Assembly (NCBI RefSeq): GCF_000426245.1
Contig: NZ_AUEZ01000014.1
Location: forward strand, 1-64,000
Direction: 5' to 3'
Length of the DNA: 64,000 nucleotides
Source of the DNA: Bradyrhizobium sp. Ai1a-2
GTDB taxonomy: Bacteria > Pseudomonadota > Alphaproteobacteria > Rhizobiales > Xanthobacteraceae
Below the pieces are notes generated by a model. That model was not told the origin of the DNA and ran no database searches. It saw only the letters and a list, made by a program, of their open reading frames with translations. Each line of letters begins with the position of its first letter. Position 1 is the first letter of the stretch. This document shows, one piece after another, positions 17,824 to 27,000 of the stretch. A program made the translations under genes and the position numbers.

Positions 17824-19288
17824 ATTTTCGCGCCGGCACTTCGCCAAGCTTGCGGGCATTTCCGCGCTCGGCATGGCGGCGCCGGCCGCTGCCGCGGAGA
17901 GCAACGTGACGCCGGCCGCGGCCGCCGACCCACACGCGCCCGGCCCGTTTCCCGCCGGCTTTGTCTGGGGCACCGCAACGTCATCCTACCAGATCGAGGG
18001 CGCGGTGAACGAGGACGGCCGCGGCCGCTCGATCTGGGACACTTTCAGCCACACGCCCGGCAAGATCGAGGACAAGAGCAATGGCGACCGCGCCAATGAG
18101 CACTATCACCGCTACAAGGAAGACGTGGCGCTGATCAGGGACCTCGGCGTCAAGGCCTATCGATTCTCCATCGCCTGGCCGCGGGTGTTCCCGGAAGGTG
18201 CAGGTGCGCCGAACCCGAAGGGGCTCGACTTCTACAACCGCCTGATCGACGAATTGCTCGCGAACGGCATCGAGCCCTATGCCACGCTCTATCACTGGGA
18301 CCTGCCGCAGGCGCTGCAGGACCGCATCGGCGGCTGGCAATCGAGCGAGACCTCAAAGGCGTTCGGCGACTACGCGGCCTATATCGCGGAGCACATCACG
18401 GACCGGGTGAAGAACATCTTCACCGTCAACGAGGCCGGCAGGTTCGTCAATTTCGGCTATGGCTGGGGCATCGACGCCCCCGGGCTCAAACTGCCGACGG
18501 CGCAGTTGAACCAGGTGCGCCATCACGTCGCGCTCGGCCATGGGCTTGCGGTGCAGGCGATCCGCGCCAAGGGACGCTCCGGCACCAGGGTCGGCGTCGC
18601 CGAGAATATCGCGGCCTGCGTGCCCGCGATCGCGACGCCGGACAACATCCGCGCCGCCGAAATCGCCACGCGCGAATTGAACGCGGGCTTCCTCGGCGTG
18701 ATCCTGGAGGGCAAATACACCGAGGGCTTCCTCGAATATGCCGGCGCCGACGCGCCCAAATTCACGCCCGAGGAATTGAAGATCATCGCTTCGGCGACCG
18801 ATTTCGTCGGGCTCAATATCTATGCACCGCAATTCTACATCACGGCGTCGGACCGCAAGCCACATTTCAACGTGCTGCCGTTTCCGACCTCGTTCCCGCA
18901 CATGAACTCGGAATGGCTGCGGATCGGTCCGGAAACGATCTATTGGGTACCTCGGCTGGCGGCGAAGATCTGGAATGTCGAGAATATCTATATCAGTGAG
19001 AACGGCACCTCGTCAGAGGACAAGCTTACGGCCGATGGCAAAGTCTACGATCTCGACCGCATCATGTACCTGCGCAACTATTTGACGCAGCTCCAGCGCG
19101 CGACATCGGAGGGCGTTCCGGTGCGCGGCTATTTCCTCTGGAGCCTGATGGACAATTTCGAGTGGATCTTCGGTTATGAGAAGCGTTTCGGCCTCTATCG
19201 CGTGGATTTCGAGACACAGGCGCGCGTGCCGAAACTGAGCGCCACGTTCTATCGCGACGTGGTGGCGAAGAACGCGATCGGGGTGTGA
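17813..19288 (+). CDS. Tat-exported glycoside hydrolase family 1 beta-glucosidase
   Basis: This 491-residue protein starts at ATG 17813 inside the end of the GH16 gene. The N-terminus carries a twin-arginine signal (SRRHFAKLAGISALGMAAPAAAA). The GH1 barrel begins FPAGFVWGTATSSYQIEGA and includes RFSIAWPRVFPEG. The acid/base motif reads FTVNEAG (usual TxNEP; the Glu is kept, Pro is Ala), and the nucleophile motif reads YISENG (usual I/VTENG). The final YFLWSLMDNFEWIFGYEKRFGL is classic GH1. It should hydrolyse beta-glucosides in the periplasm. Tat export of a GH1 enzyme is unusual, as most are cytoplasmic. Confidence 0.92.
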   Translation: MFGRFSRRHFAKLAGISALGMAAPAAAAESNVTPAAAADPHAPGPFPAGFVWGTATSSYQIEGAVNEDGRGRSIWDTFSHTPGKIEDKSNGDRANEHYHRYKEDVALIRDLGVKAYRFSIAWPRVFPEGAGAPNPKGLDFYNRLIDELLANGIEPYATLYHWDLPQALQDRIGGWQSSETSKAFGDYAAYIAEHITDRVKNIFTVNEAGRFVNFGYGWGIDAPGLKLPTAQLNQVRHHVALGHGLAVQAIRAKGRSGTRVGVAENIAACVPAIATPDNIRAAEIATRELNAGFLGVILEGKYTEGFLEYAGADAPKFTPEELKIIASATDFVGLNIYAPQFYITASDRKPHFNVLPFPTSFPHMNSEWLRIGPETIYWVPRLAAKIWNVENIYISENGTSSEDKLTADGKVYDLDRIMYLRNYLTQLQRATSEGVPVRGYFLWSLMDNFEWIFGYEKRFGLYRVDFETQARVPKLSATFYRDVVAKNAIGV

Positions 19289-19383
19289 GGCGAGCCTCGG
19301 AGCAGGATCGTGTGTCGGATGGCGCGGCGTGCAACAAGCATTCCTCGTTGAGGGAGCAGTTTGCTGTTGGTACGCGTCCGTGC

Positions 19384-21609
19384 TTATCCCGAAGCAACTA
19401 CTGAGCCCGAGCGCTCCTGTTCCGGCGTGACGCTTTGGGATTGATCCGCCGACGCAACCACATCAAGATCTTCGATCGCCTTGAACGCCTCGTGAAATCC
19501 AAGCGCTCGATAGACCTCGAATTGCTCTTCCGAAAAGAACTGGTCGGAGGTGGGCTCATGGGGAAAAATGGGATAGCGGCGCTTGTAATTGAGAATGTAG
19601 TCGTTCTCGTCGCCGGTTAGCGACGTCTTGATATAGAGAAGCCGCCCCTCGGCTCCGCCGGGATAAAAAATCCGGCCCCATGCAGCGTGCGGACCCGAGT
19701 GGCGAGCCGGATCGGTCCCGTTCACAACAGCAGCCGCCATCTCGGCCGAGGTGGCCAGCGCACGCTCCCTGATCGATTGCCATGGCAGTTCGATGCGAAT
19801 GCCGAGATCGATGCGCGCATAACGTTGCAGAACCACAAAGTCGAAGAACGTCATTTCGGGATCGTCATTGCAGTCCACCGCGATAATGGTGCCGCAACGT
19901 CGTCGCAACAGCTCATAGATGCCTAATGCTTCGATATGAGCGCCATCCGTGAGATAGATTTGTCGGCTGGTCTCATCGAGCAATCCGAACATCTCCTGGA
20001 ACAGATAGAACGGTTTCGAGGCCGGGGCAGCACGACGGTCTTCGGCTTGGATCAATGCCGGGTTTCGTATCCAATATCCAAGGCGGATGTTCAGCAGCGC
20101 AAGCGTCGGTGTGAGCAGACGGACGGTTTTTGAACCCATGCTGGGCGAATATGCCGCGGCCGAGATAGCCATAGCTGCTCCAAAATCCAGATCTGGCTCC
20201 GCGATCTGCGCCTTGGTCGTTTCAGCATATCCGGTCGCCTCGCTCCCGATGTAAAGGGGACTTAGAACAAAGAATTCTGCATTTCGTCCGCGCTTGTTGA
20301 CGTAGCGCGAGCCCTGGATGTTCAGCGCGACGTTGACAATCGGATAGGGTGCATAGGTGTTGGCGAGGCTGGAAAGTTCAATCCGTTTAGCGATCTTGAC
20401 TTCGTCGTCATCGCTCGGAAGCGAATCGCCCTGCGCCGCATTCCGCGAATTCTTCGGCCCAAAGAGGAAGGCGCTGCTCAACCGGTCGCGGTAGAGCCTG
20501 TGCAGTGAATTCGCATTCGGCGTCAGAAAGCTTGTGATGGTCACAAAGAAAAGACCCGCTGCAAGATACAGCAGCGCGAACGTGTGGCCGCTCGGAGGGC
20601 CGAAGAGTGAAGCGCTGACAAGCAGCCATTGCGGCGTCTGTGGAAATGGGCTCGAACCCGGCACCTCGATTCCCCAATAACACAGGTAGAGATATATCGC
20701 CCAGAGCAGAAGCGGAACCGACAACGCCGCGATCAAAAGCGCGATTTGAGCGCTGATCTTGACGATCCACACCGACCATCGTCGTTCTGTCTCCTTGGTG
20801 TTCGATGGATCAGCGTTCGACAGGGCACCGAGTTGACGGGACAGAAATGCCGCTACCGCACCCAACGGCGAAAAGATCGCCGTCGACCATTTCATCCAGT
20901 GGACAATGACGATGCCGATTCCATCGTCCTGTACCAGTCGCGCAAGCTTGAAAAGTCCGGCAATACACGGTGGCTGGAACTCGGCGAAGGCGGCCAAGAG
21001 CGTGGCAATGACAAGCAGGCGACCAATTCGTGGGAACGGTCCGACGAATTCGCGACCGCCATCGCCGTCGCGACGTTCCTTGACCGATCTCGCCATCGCC
21101 CAGCAAAAGAAGAAGACGACCCCGATGAGAAGCATCAGCGTTGTCAAGCCGGCGCCGGGAATCAATCCCAAATCCGATAGCGATATGCCGAACAGAACTG
21201 GATTCGAGAGATCGGCATAGCGGGGATTGCAAAAGACCGTAAAGGCGGCCGCCAACAACAGGGGGCCGACGACCAACGAAAGCGAGGTGACCAAACCTCT
21301 CATAACGACCACCAGAGAAGCAAAGAGGTCACCGACGCCTTTCGGAATCAAATAGGAGGCGTTGTCGCGGATATGCGCGATCGCGGGGCTATCCCTCAGA
21401 TTGTTGCGATTCCGCATGACGAAGGGAAATTCACCCTGCCCGAGATAAAGGTTCGCGGCCAGTGAGGATGCGATATAGCCGCCGCCGGAAACCGACGAGA
21501 TATAGTCGAGATTGTCGAACTTGCCGCCGACTTCAAGCGCCTGCAAAACTCCCAGCGAAAATGCAGCGGATCTGATGCCGCCGCCCGACAGTGCAAGGCC
21601 GGTCGTCAA
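19384..21609 (-). CDS. Patatin-like phospholipase with an internal multi-pass membrane region
   Basis: This 741-residue protein starts at TTG 21609 with GGAG eight bases upstream. The patatin fold opens at once: LALSGGGIRSAAFSLGVLQAL (oxyanion hole GGGxR), then YISSVSGGGYIAS with the nucleophile Ser in SVSGG. Five or six hydrophobic helices follow between about residues 95 and 370. The second catalytic element, TDGAHIEALGIYELL (the Asp of the DG[A/G] dyad), appears only near residue 560. The lipase core is therefore split by a membrane insertion. It probably acts on phospholipids or lipid esters at the membrane. A 70-residue gene lies 17 bases upstream in the same direction. Confidence 0.82.
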   Translation of the reverse strand: MTTGLALSGGGIRSAAFSLGVLQALEVGGKFDNLDYISSVSGGGYIASSLAANLYLGQGEFPFVMRNRNNLRDSPAIAHIRDNASYLIPKGVGDLFASLVVVMRGLVTSLSLVVGPLLLAAAFTVFCNPRYADLSNPVLFGISLSDLGLIPGAGLTTLMLLIGVVFFFCWAMARSVKERRDGDGGREFVGPFPRIGRLLVIATLLAAFAEFQPPCIAGLFKLARLVQDDGIGIVIVHWMKWSTAIFSPLGAVAAFLSRQLGALSNADPSNTKETERRWSVWIVKISAQIALLIAALSVPLLLWAIYLYLCYWGIEVPGSSPFPQTPQWLLVSASLFGPPSGHTFALLYLAAGLFFVTITSFLTPNANSLHRLYRDRLSSAFLFGPKNSRNAAQGDSLPSDDDEVKIAKRIELSSLANTYAPYPIVNVALNIQGSRYVNKRGRNAEFFVLSPLYIGSEATGYAETTKAQIAEPDLDFGAAMAISAAAYSPSMGSKTVRLLTPTLALLNIRLGYWIRNPALIQAEDRRAAPASKPFYLFQEMFGLLDETSRQIYLTDGAHIEALGIYELLRRRCGTIIAVDCNDDPEMTFFDFVVLQRYARIDLGIRIELPWQSIRERALATSAEMAAAVVNGTDPARHSGPHAAWGRIFYPGGAEGRLLYIKTSLTGDENDYILNYKRRYPIFPHEPTSDQFFSEEQFEVYRALGFHEAFKAIEDLDVVASADQSQSVTPEQERSGSVVASG

Positions 21610-21626
21610 CGGCAGAACTCCATCGG

Positions 21627-21839
21627 CTAGTCTTCCAGACGCGGCCTGGTCATGCCACCAACCGACTCCTTGACTGTGTCACGCTTGAGCGCACGACGAC
21701 GCGCATTCAACTGTTCCAGTTCGTCCCGATAGACGTCCTCAAAAGTGAATGTTCGTCCCTTTTTTGGTTCAGTCGGCAACTCGTCGCGCAATGGCATGCT
21801 CGTGCGTTCCAAAACGACCAGAAGCGGCTCTCGGACCAT
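21627..21839 (-). CDS. Small hypothetical protein upstream of the patatin gene
   Basis: This 70-residue frame (MVREPLLVVLERTSMPLRDELPTEPKKGRTFTFEDVYRDELEQLNARRRALKRDTVKES...) is charged and predicted helical, with no signal peptide or known motif. It ends 17 bases before the patatin start on the same strand, compatible with co-transcription. No strong ribosome-binding site precedes its ATG. It is plausible but not proven to be coding. Confidence 0.45.
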   Translation of the reverse strand: MVREPLLVVLERTSMPLRDELPTEPKKGRTFTFEDVYRDELEQLNARRRALKRDTVKESVGGMTRPRLED

Positions 21840-22208
21840 ACCGAAGTGGATCGCTCAATCTTCGCACAGCTGACCAATTCCAGGTGTCGGCTTCAGCGTG
21901 ACGAGCTCGATTGGCATCGAGACCTTCTCCGATTGAATGTCCTGTTCGCGGATCACAGCGTGATGTCGGAACGAGAAAGATTGACTACAGATGAAACCCC
22001 AAAATTCGATCGAGAGGCTTATTGGTCCCGTTCAATCGAAAGACCTATCGCGAAGGACGACGTCGGCTCGATAAGCGAGAATGTATCGTCCCGGACTATT
22101 CACAGCCTGCAGCATCGGGGTTCCTCTGTTGGCGCGGGAACCGAACGGAACACCAGGCGGCCATCGACGTTTCCGAATGAGTACGCCGAACCATTCGGGA
22201 GGTACATC
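21840..22208. other. Intergenic region between divergent small genes
   Basis: No coding sequence with a credible start and composition was seen on either strand in this 369-base gap. It should hold the promoters of the leftward 70-residue/patatin pair and of the rightward 75-residue gene. No clear operator or terminator stands out. Confidence 0.5.
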
Positions 22209-22436
22209 ATGACGGACACCAGAGACATCCAACATGGCGTCAACGATCCCGTCAGCGGCGTCGACGTGAAGCGCAAGTTCAATGACAATCAAAGCCCGCA
22301 TGAACGGGCGCAGACTGCGGCCGACGTCCGCGCCGCCCCCTCACCCGCGCCGGACGAGCCGTTCCTGCCCGAAGCGCTGCGGCGACCGCCGACCGATCCG
22401 CTCAATCCGCGCACAGGCCGCCGACCGACCAAGTAG
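22209..22436 (+). CDS. Small hydrophilic hypothetical protein
   Basis: This 75-residue protein starts at ATG 22209 with a strong GGGAGG ribosome-binding site six bases upstream. It is hydrophilic and probably disordered (MTDTRDIQHGVNDPVSGVDVKRKFNDNQSPHERAQ...), ending in a proline-rich tail (EALRRPPTDPLNPRTGRRPTK). No motif is recognised. The clear start signal makes it a likely real gene. Confidence 0.6.
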   Translation: MTDTRDIQHGVNDPVSGVDVKRKFNDNQSPHERAQTAADVRAAPSPAPDEPFLPEALRRPPTDPLNPRTGRRPTK

Positions 22437-22448
22437 GCGGCAATCAAT

Positions 22449-22560
22449 GCGCCATCAGAGCGTTTTCGAGCGAAGTGGGACACCGGTTCGCGTGAAAGAA
22501 AGCGCGTCAAAACAGGGATCCAGAGCTTCGGTTCTGATCCCTTTAGAACCGAAGCTCTAG
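22449..22560. repeat. Dispersed Rhizobiales repeat ending in a strong hairpin
   Basis: The unit begins near GAGCGTTTTCGAGCGAAGTG and ends with perfect 14-base arms, 22522-22535 and 22545-22558 (AGAGCTTCGGTTCT / AGAACCGAAGCTCT), around a 9-base loop. Repeats of this design are frequent in Rhizobiales genomes. It lies between two convergent genes, and its right arm overlaps the monooxygenase stop codon, so it may also serve as a bidirectional transcription end. Confidence 0.7.
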
Positions 22561-23591
22561 AACACGCCGCTGCAGGCGAGTGCCTTGCGGACGTGCTCGA
22601 GTTCCTGTTCGTCCGCGACCACGTCGAGGATGATATTGCCGACGCCCAGCTCGGCGAAGCTGCGCAGCTTCGCGCCGATCTCGGCATAGCTGCCGACAAG
22701 GTAGGGGCAATCCGCCTGGAAGGTCAGGAATGGAAGCAGCCAATAGCCGTTATCGTGGATCGCCCCGTCCTGCTCATCGTCGCCAAGCCGCCGCTTCCAG
22801 ACGGAATCCGTGTTCTCCGTGGTCAGCTTGAACAATTCGCGATTGTCGTCGCTGTCCTGAAATCGAAGCTTTGCGGCCCGCCTCGCCTCCTCGCGACCCT
22901 TCCTGGCAAAGATCCCGAAATTCAAACCGGGAGCCTTTATTCCCTGTTCGAGGTCGGGCGGGAGCATCTGCATCATCAGGCATTGCATCTCCGCCGCCAC
23001 GCGGCGGGCATCATCCGATTGGCCGGCGATCAGGAATTCCGGCATCAATTCCGCCGGCAACCGCGGCCAGATTTGCAGATTGTTCGTGGTGTAGAACCTG
23101 CCTCGGAAACTAAGGGGCCGCGTGCTCGTGAACAATTGGCGCACCACAGCGATGAACTCGCCGAGCCTGGCATATCGCTCGGCGTGGGACTGCTCGTCGC
23201 CCAAGCCGTGCAGATCGCTCAGCGCAGTCCCGGTGATCATGTTCAGGTAGACTTTCCGTCCGTAGAGCAGCGCAAATGAAGAGATCAGTTTCGCCGCCGT
23301 GAACGGATGCAGGTAGACCGGATTGACCGCGATCAGCGGCGCGCAACGTTGCGTGTGCGCGAGGATATGCTGGGCCATCGACCACGGCTCGATGAACACA
23401 TCATTGCCGGCAAACAGCAGGATTCCTTCGAAGCCGTTGCGGTCGGCGAAATGCGCGATCCGCATCAGCTCGCCGGCGTAGTTTGCAGGATCGCGGTTGC
23501 GCGAAACGGCGGGAAATACACGAAGCCTGGTTTTCGTCGCCGATGGCTCCGATGGTTCACCCGATCGGGTTCTGCGCTTGCTCGCGGTCAT
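22557..23591 (-). CDS. Luciferase-like (LLM) FMN-dependent monooxygenase
   Basis: This 344-residue protein resembles alkanesulfonate monooxygenase-type bacterial luciferase family members: RIAHFADRNGFEGILLF near the N-terminus, VNPVYLHPFTAAKLISSFALLYGRKVYLNMITG in the core, and DEQSHAERYARLGEFIAVVRQLF. It should use reduced FMN and oxygen to oxidise a substrate, and would need a separate flavin reductase. It points the same way as the adjacent NRPS, separated by a small lysine-rich gene. LLM enzymes occur in some NRPS clusters as tailoring oxygenases, so such a role is possible here. Sulfonate metabolism is the alternative; no transporter genes accompany it. Confidence 0.82.
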   Translation of the reverse strand: MTASKRRTRSGEPSEPSATKTRLRVFPAVSRNRDPANYAGELMRIAHFADRNGFEGILLFAGNDVFIEPWSMAQHILAHTQRCAPLIAVNPVYLHPFTAAKLISSFALLYGRKVYLNMITGTALSDLHGLGDEQSHAERYARLGEFIAVVRQLFTSTRPLSFRGRFYTTNNLQIWPRLPAELMPEFLIAGQSDDARRVAAEMQCLMMQMLPPDLEQGIKAPGLNFGIFARKGREEARRAAKLRFQDSDDNRELFKLTTENTDSVWKRRLGDDEQDGAIHDNGYWLLPFLTFQADCPYLVGSYAEIGAKLRSFAELGVGNIILDVVADEQELEHVRKALACSGVF

Positions 23592-23782
23592 GCCGGGGAA
23601 GCGATTGGCTCAAGTGGTAAAGCGCGGTGACCCATCTCGGCTCACCGCGCCCCACGGCAACAAGCAACCCGCCGGCGTGCGCCGCCGGAAGCGCACGCTG
23701 CGAGTTCTACATCGGCGTTTCGAACAGATATCCCGGCGAGATACGCGTCCGAGCCGCGCATGGCTTGGAGACCTTGCCAGGT

Positions 23783-23971
23783 CTACCTGGACTTTTTCTT
23801 CTTTTTCTTCTTGGCTTTGGCTTTGGCCGCCTTGCCCAACTTCGCCAAGCCTTTCTCGGTCAAGGCCAATGCCTTTTCGAGCTCAGCCCGCTCGCGCTTG
23901 AGCAGATCCTTCAGGTCCTTCTTTTCCTCGGGCGTCAGCTTATCGAAATCAAGATACGGAACAAATCCCAT
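23783..23971 (-). CDS. Small lysine-rich protein
   Basis: This 62-residue protein starts at ATG 23971 (MGFVPYLDFDKLTPEEKKDLKDLLKRERAELEKALALTEKGL...). The middle is a strongly charged helix, possibly a coiled coil. The C-terminus is a run of lysines (AKAKKKKKKKSR), giving a very basic tail that could bind nucleic acid or anionic membrane. It lies between the NRPS and the LLM monooxygenase genes on the same strand. No function is recognised. Confidence 0.6.
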   Translation of the reverse strand: MGFVPYLDFDKLTPEEKKDLKDLLKRERAELEKALALTEKGLAKLGKAAKAKAKKKKKKKSR

Positions 23972-24096
23972 AGTAAATACCCCGGGTTTCCCGCGACCCC
24001 TTGTCAGGCGCGAGAACAATGTTGCTCGCGAAGCGGAAAATAATCAAGGTAGTTTTCTCAGTCGTTGCAGCCTGAAGTAATCGACGCCCGCGCGTC

Positions 24097-27000
24097 TCAT
24101 GCGGCGCGGCGACGGAGCAAACGTTGCAGCGGTGCATTGGGCTGCGCTGCAGCACGCGTGAGGATCACAACAAGATCTTCCATCCATTGCGGAATCACGT
24201 GGTGCCCGAACAGCTCGCGCTTGTAGCTGCACGAACCGGTGATGCCGGTCGGCCGCTCCTTCAGCATCAGCGAGAGCCAGGTCTGATTGACCGGCAGCAC
24301 GGGCTGCCCTTCGCGGTAGGCGCTTCCGAGCGCGCGTATCTTCACGTCCGGTAACTTCAGCGGCTGGCGCAACGGATTCTGCAAGGTGAAGTAAACCTGG
24401 ATCAGGGAGGCCGGATCGATGCCCGCTTCCGCGAGCCGCGCGGCGAGGATGCTGAAGGGCAATTCCTGTCTGGCATGGGCTTCGAGAACGCTGTCGCGCA
24501 CGCGGGCGAAAGCCTGCCGGAACGAAAGTCCCGGGTCGATGCGGGTGCGGATGATTGCGGTGTTCTCGAACGGTCCGATCACACGCTCGGTCTCGGGCCG
24601 TGAGCGATTGGCCATCGCGGTGGCAACGCAAATGTCATCGCGGCTGGTTTTCATCGCCAGCAGGGTCTTCAGACCGGTCAACAACGCCATGAACAGCGTG
24701 CCGCTCTCCCGGCTCGCGAAGGCGGTCAGCGCTGCGACCAGATCGCCCGACAAGCGCACCGGCTGATGATCGCTCGGTGGGGCCGGCGCGACGTCGGCAG
24801 CATTGCGAAAGACCGGCGCAACGCCGCGCAAATTCTCTTTCCAATAGCCGGCCTGCCGCGCCGCCGTATCCGTGCCACACCATCCGCGCTGCCGGCGCGC
24901 CGCATCGGAGAACGGCAAGGCCGGTTCCAGCGCCGGTGCCGATCGTCGATCCACGAGCGCCGCATAGCGCTGCGAGATCTCGTCAAAGAGGATTCCGATC
25001 GACCAGCCGTCGGCGATGGCGTGGTGGATTGTGAGCAGCAGCGCATGGTCGTCCGGTCCCAGTCGCAACAGGTGCGCCCGCCATAGCGGCGCGCGCGTCA
25101 GGTCAAACGACGTCCGGGCTTCCTGCTCGGCGCGGAGCTTGGCCTTCCTCAATTGCAGTTGGCTGGCGCGCTTGTCGCTCGACGGCCCGCGAGCGGTCAG
25201 ATCTTCGACGGTCAATGGCGCGGCACGCTTGCCGGGAGGCGTGATCACGACCGCGGGTTCGTCGCCATCCCAGCCAAACGCGGTGCGCAGCGACTCGTGG
25301 CGACGCATGACCTCACCAAGGCTCTTCTTCAGTGCGGCAAGATCGAGCGGCCCCTGCAGCCGCAGCGCAAAGGGCAGGTTGAACAGGGGGAGCCCCGAGA
25401 GTTCGCGCTCGACGCCGAGCATCTGGACTTGCGCGATCGACGGCAGGCGCGGACCGATGTCAGCAACATCCGCAATAACAGGCAGAATATGCTGCGGTTT
25501 CGTTGCCAAGGCATCGTCGATGCGCCGCGCAAGTTCTTCCACCGTCGGCGCTTCGAAGATCGTCTTGATCGGCAACGACACGCCGAAGGCCCGCGCAACG
25601 CGCGCCATCACCTGACCCGCCAACAATGAATGGCCGCCAAGGTCGAAGAAATTGTCGGCGACGCCGATGCTGGGGACTTTCAGCAGCTCGATCCAGATAT
25701 CGGTCAGCGCTTTTTCGGTGCCGCGCCGCGCCGGCGCCGTCACGCCGGCGCTCTTCGGTTCGGAATGGTACGCTCCCCTCAGCGCGACACGGTCGACCTT
25801 GCCGTGGCTGTTCAGCGGAATGCGTTCGAGGAACAGGAAGGCCGCGGGCACCATGTAGCCCGGCAGCCTGCCCTTGAGGAAATCGCGCAGCGCACCGGCA
25901 TCCGGGCGGCTGTCCGGGGCCGCAACGATGTGCGCGACCAGCCGGGTCTCGCCACCGGCTTCACCGCGCGGCTCGACGATGGCGGCGCGGATATCCGGAT
26001 GATCGAGCAGAACATGCTCGATTTCCTTCAGCTCGATCCGATAGCCGCGGATCTTCACCTGATCGTCGATGCGACCGAGGCACTCGATCGTGCCGTCGGC
26101 GCGGCGCCGGGCGAGATCGCCGGTCCGATACAAACGTGCGTCCGCATCTTGCGAAAACGGATCGCGGAGGAAACGCGCATTTGTCTGGCCGGGATCATTG
26201 ATGTAGCCGCGTCCGACCCCGGCGCCGCCGACGCAGAGCTCACCCACGATCCCGGCCGGCACCAGCTGCAGATGCGGATCGAGGACATAGAGGCGTGCAT
26301 TGGGTAGCGGGCGGCCGATCGGAACGCTGGTCGCGAGCGCCGGCGGCTTGGTAAGGCGATGGAGCGCGACGTCATCGGAGCACTCCGACGCGCCGTAGGC
26401 GTCCACCAGGGGCACCTCGGGAAACCGCCCGAACCAGGCGCGGCAGAGATCGACGGCGAGCGGCTCGCCGGTCGAGATCAGAAGGCGCAGGCGGGAGAAG
26501 ACGCGCATCGCCGGCGCTTCATCGGCTTGTTCAAGGATAGCCCGCAGCAGCGACGGCACGATCTGCAGGACCGTCACGCCCGCCCGCTCGATCTCTTGCG
26601 CCAGCAGTTCGGGATCGCGCACGATCTCGTCGGCGCAAATGTGAACGCACGCGCCAGCCACGGGACCGGCGAGAAACTGCCAGACCGAGATCACAAAACT
26701 CTGCGGCGCGGTCTGCGCGATGACATCTGCGGACGACAGGCCAAGCTCGGAGATCAGGGACGCGAGATGATTGGACAATCCCCGCTGCTCGATCATCACG
26801 CCCTTCGGCGTCCCCGAGGAGCCCGAGGTGTAGATAACATAGGCGAGACTCGACGGCGGGCGTCGCGCCGGCTTTGCCGGATGGGCGGCCGCGCTGCCCA
26901 GGCCTTCAAGGTGGATGATCGGCATGCGCAGCGGAATGGGCGAGCGGGAAAGCACGTCCTGCAGCGACGAGGAGCAGCTTGCTCCGACCAAGAGCAAAGC

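Noticed and set aside
21591..22208. Upstream extension of the 75-residue gene at 22209
   Set aside because: The added sequence has no protein-like pattern, and a strong ribosome-binding site precedes the ATG at 22209.
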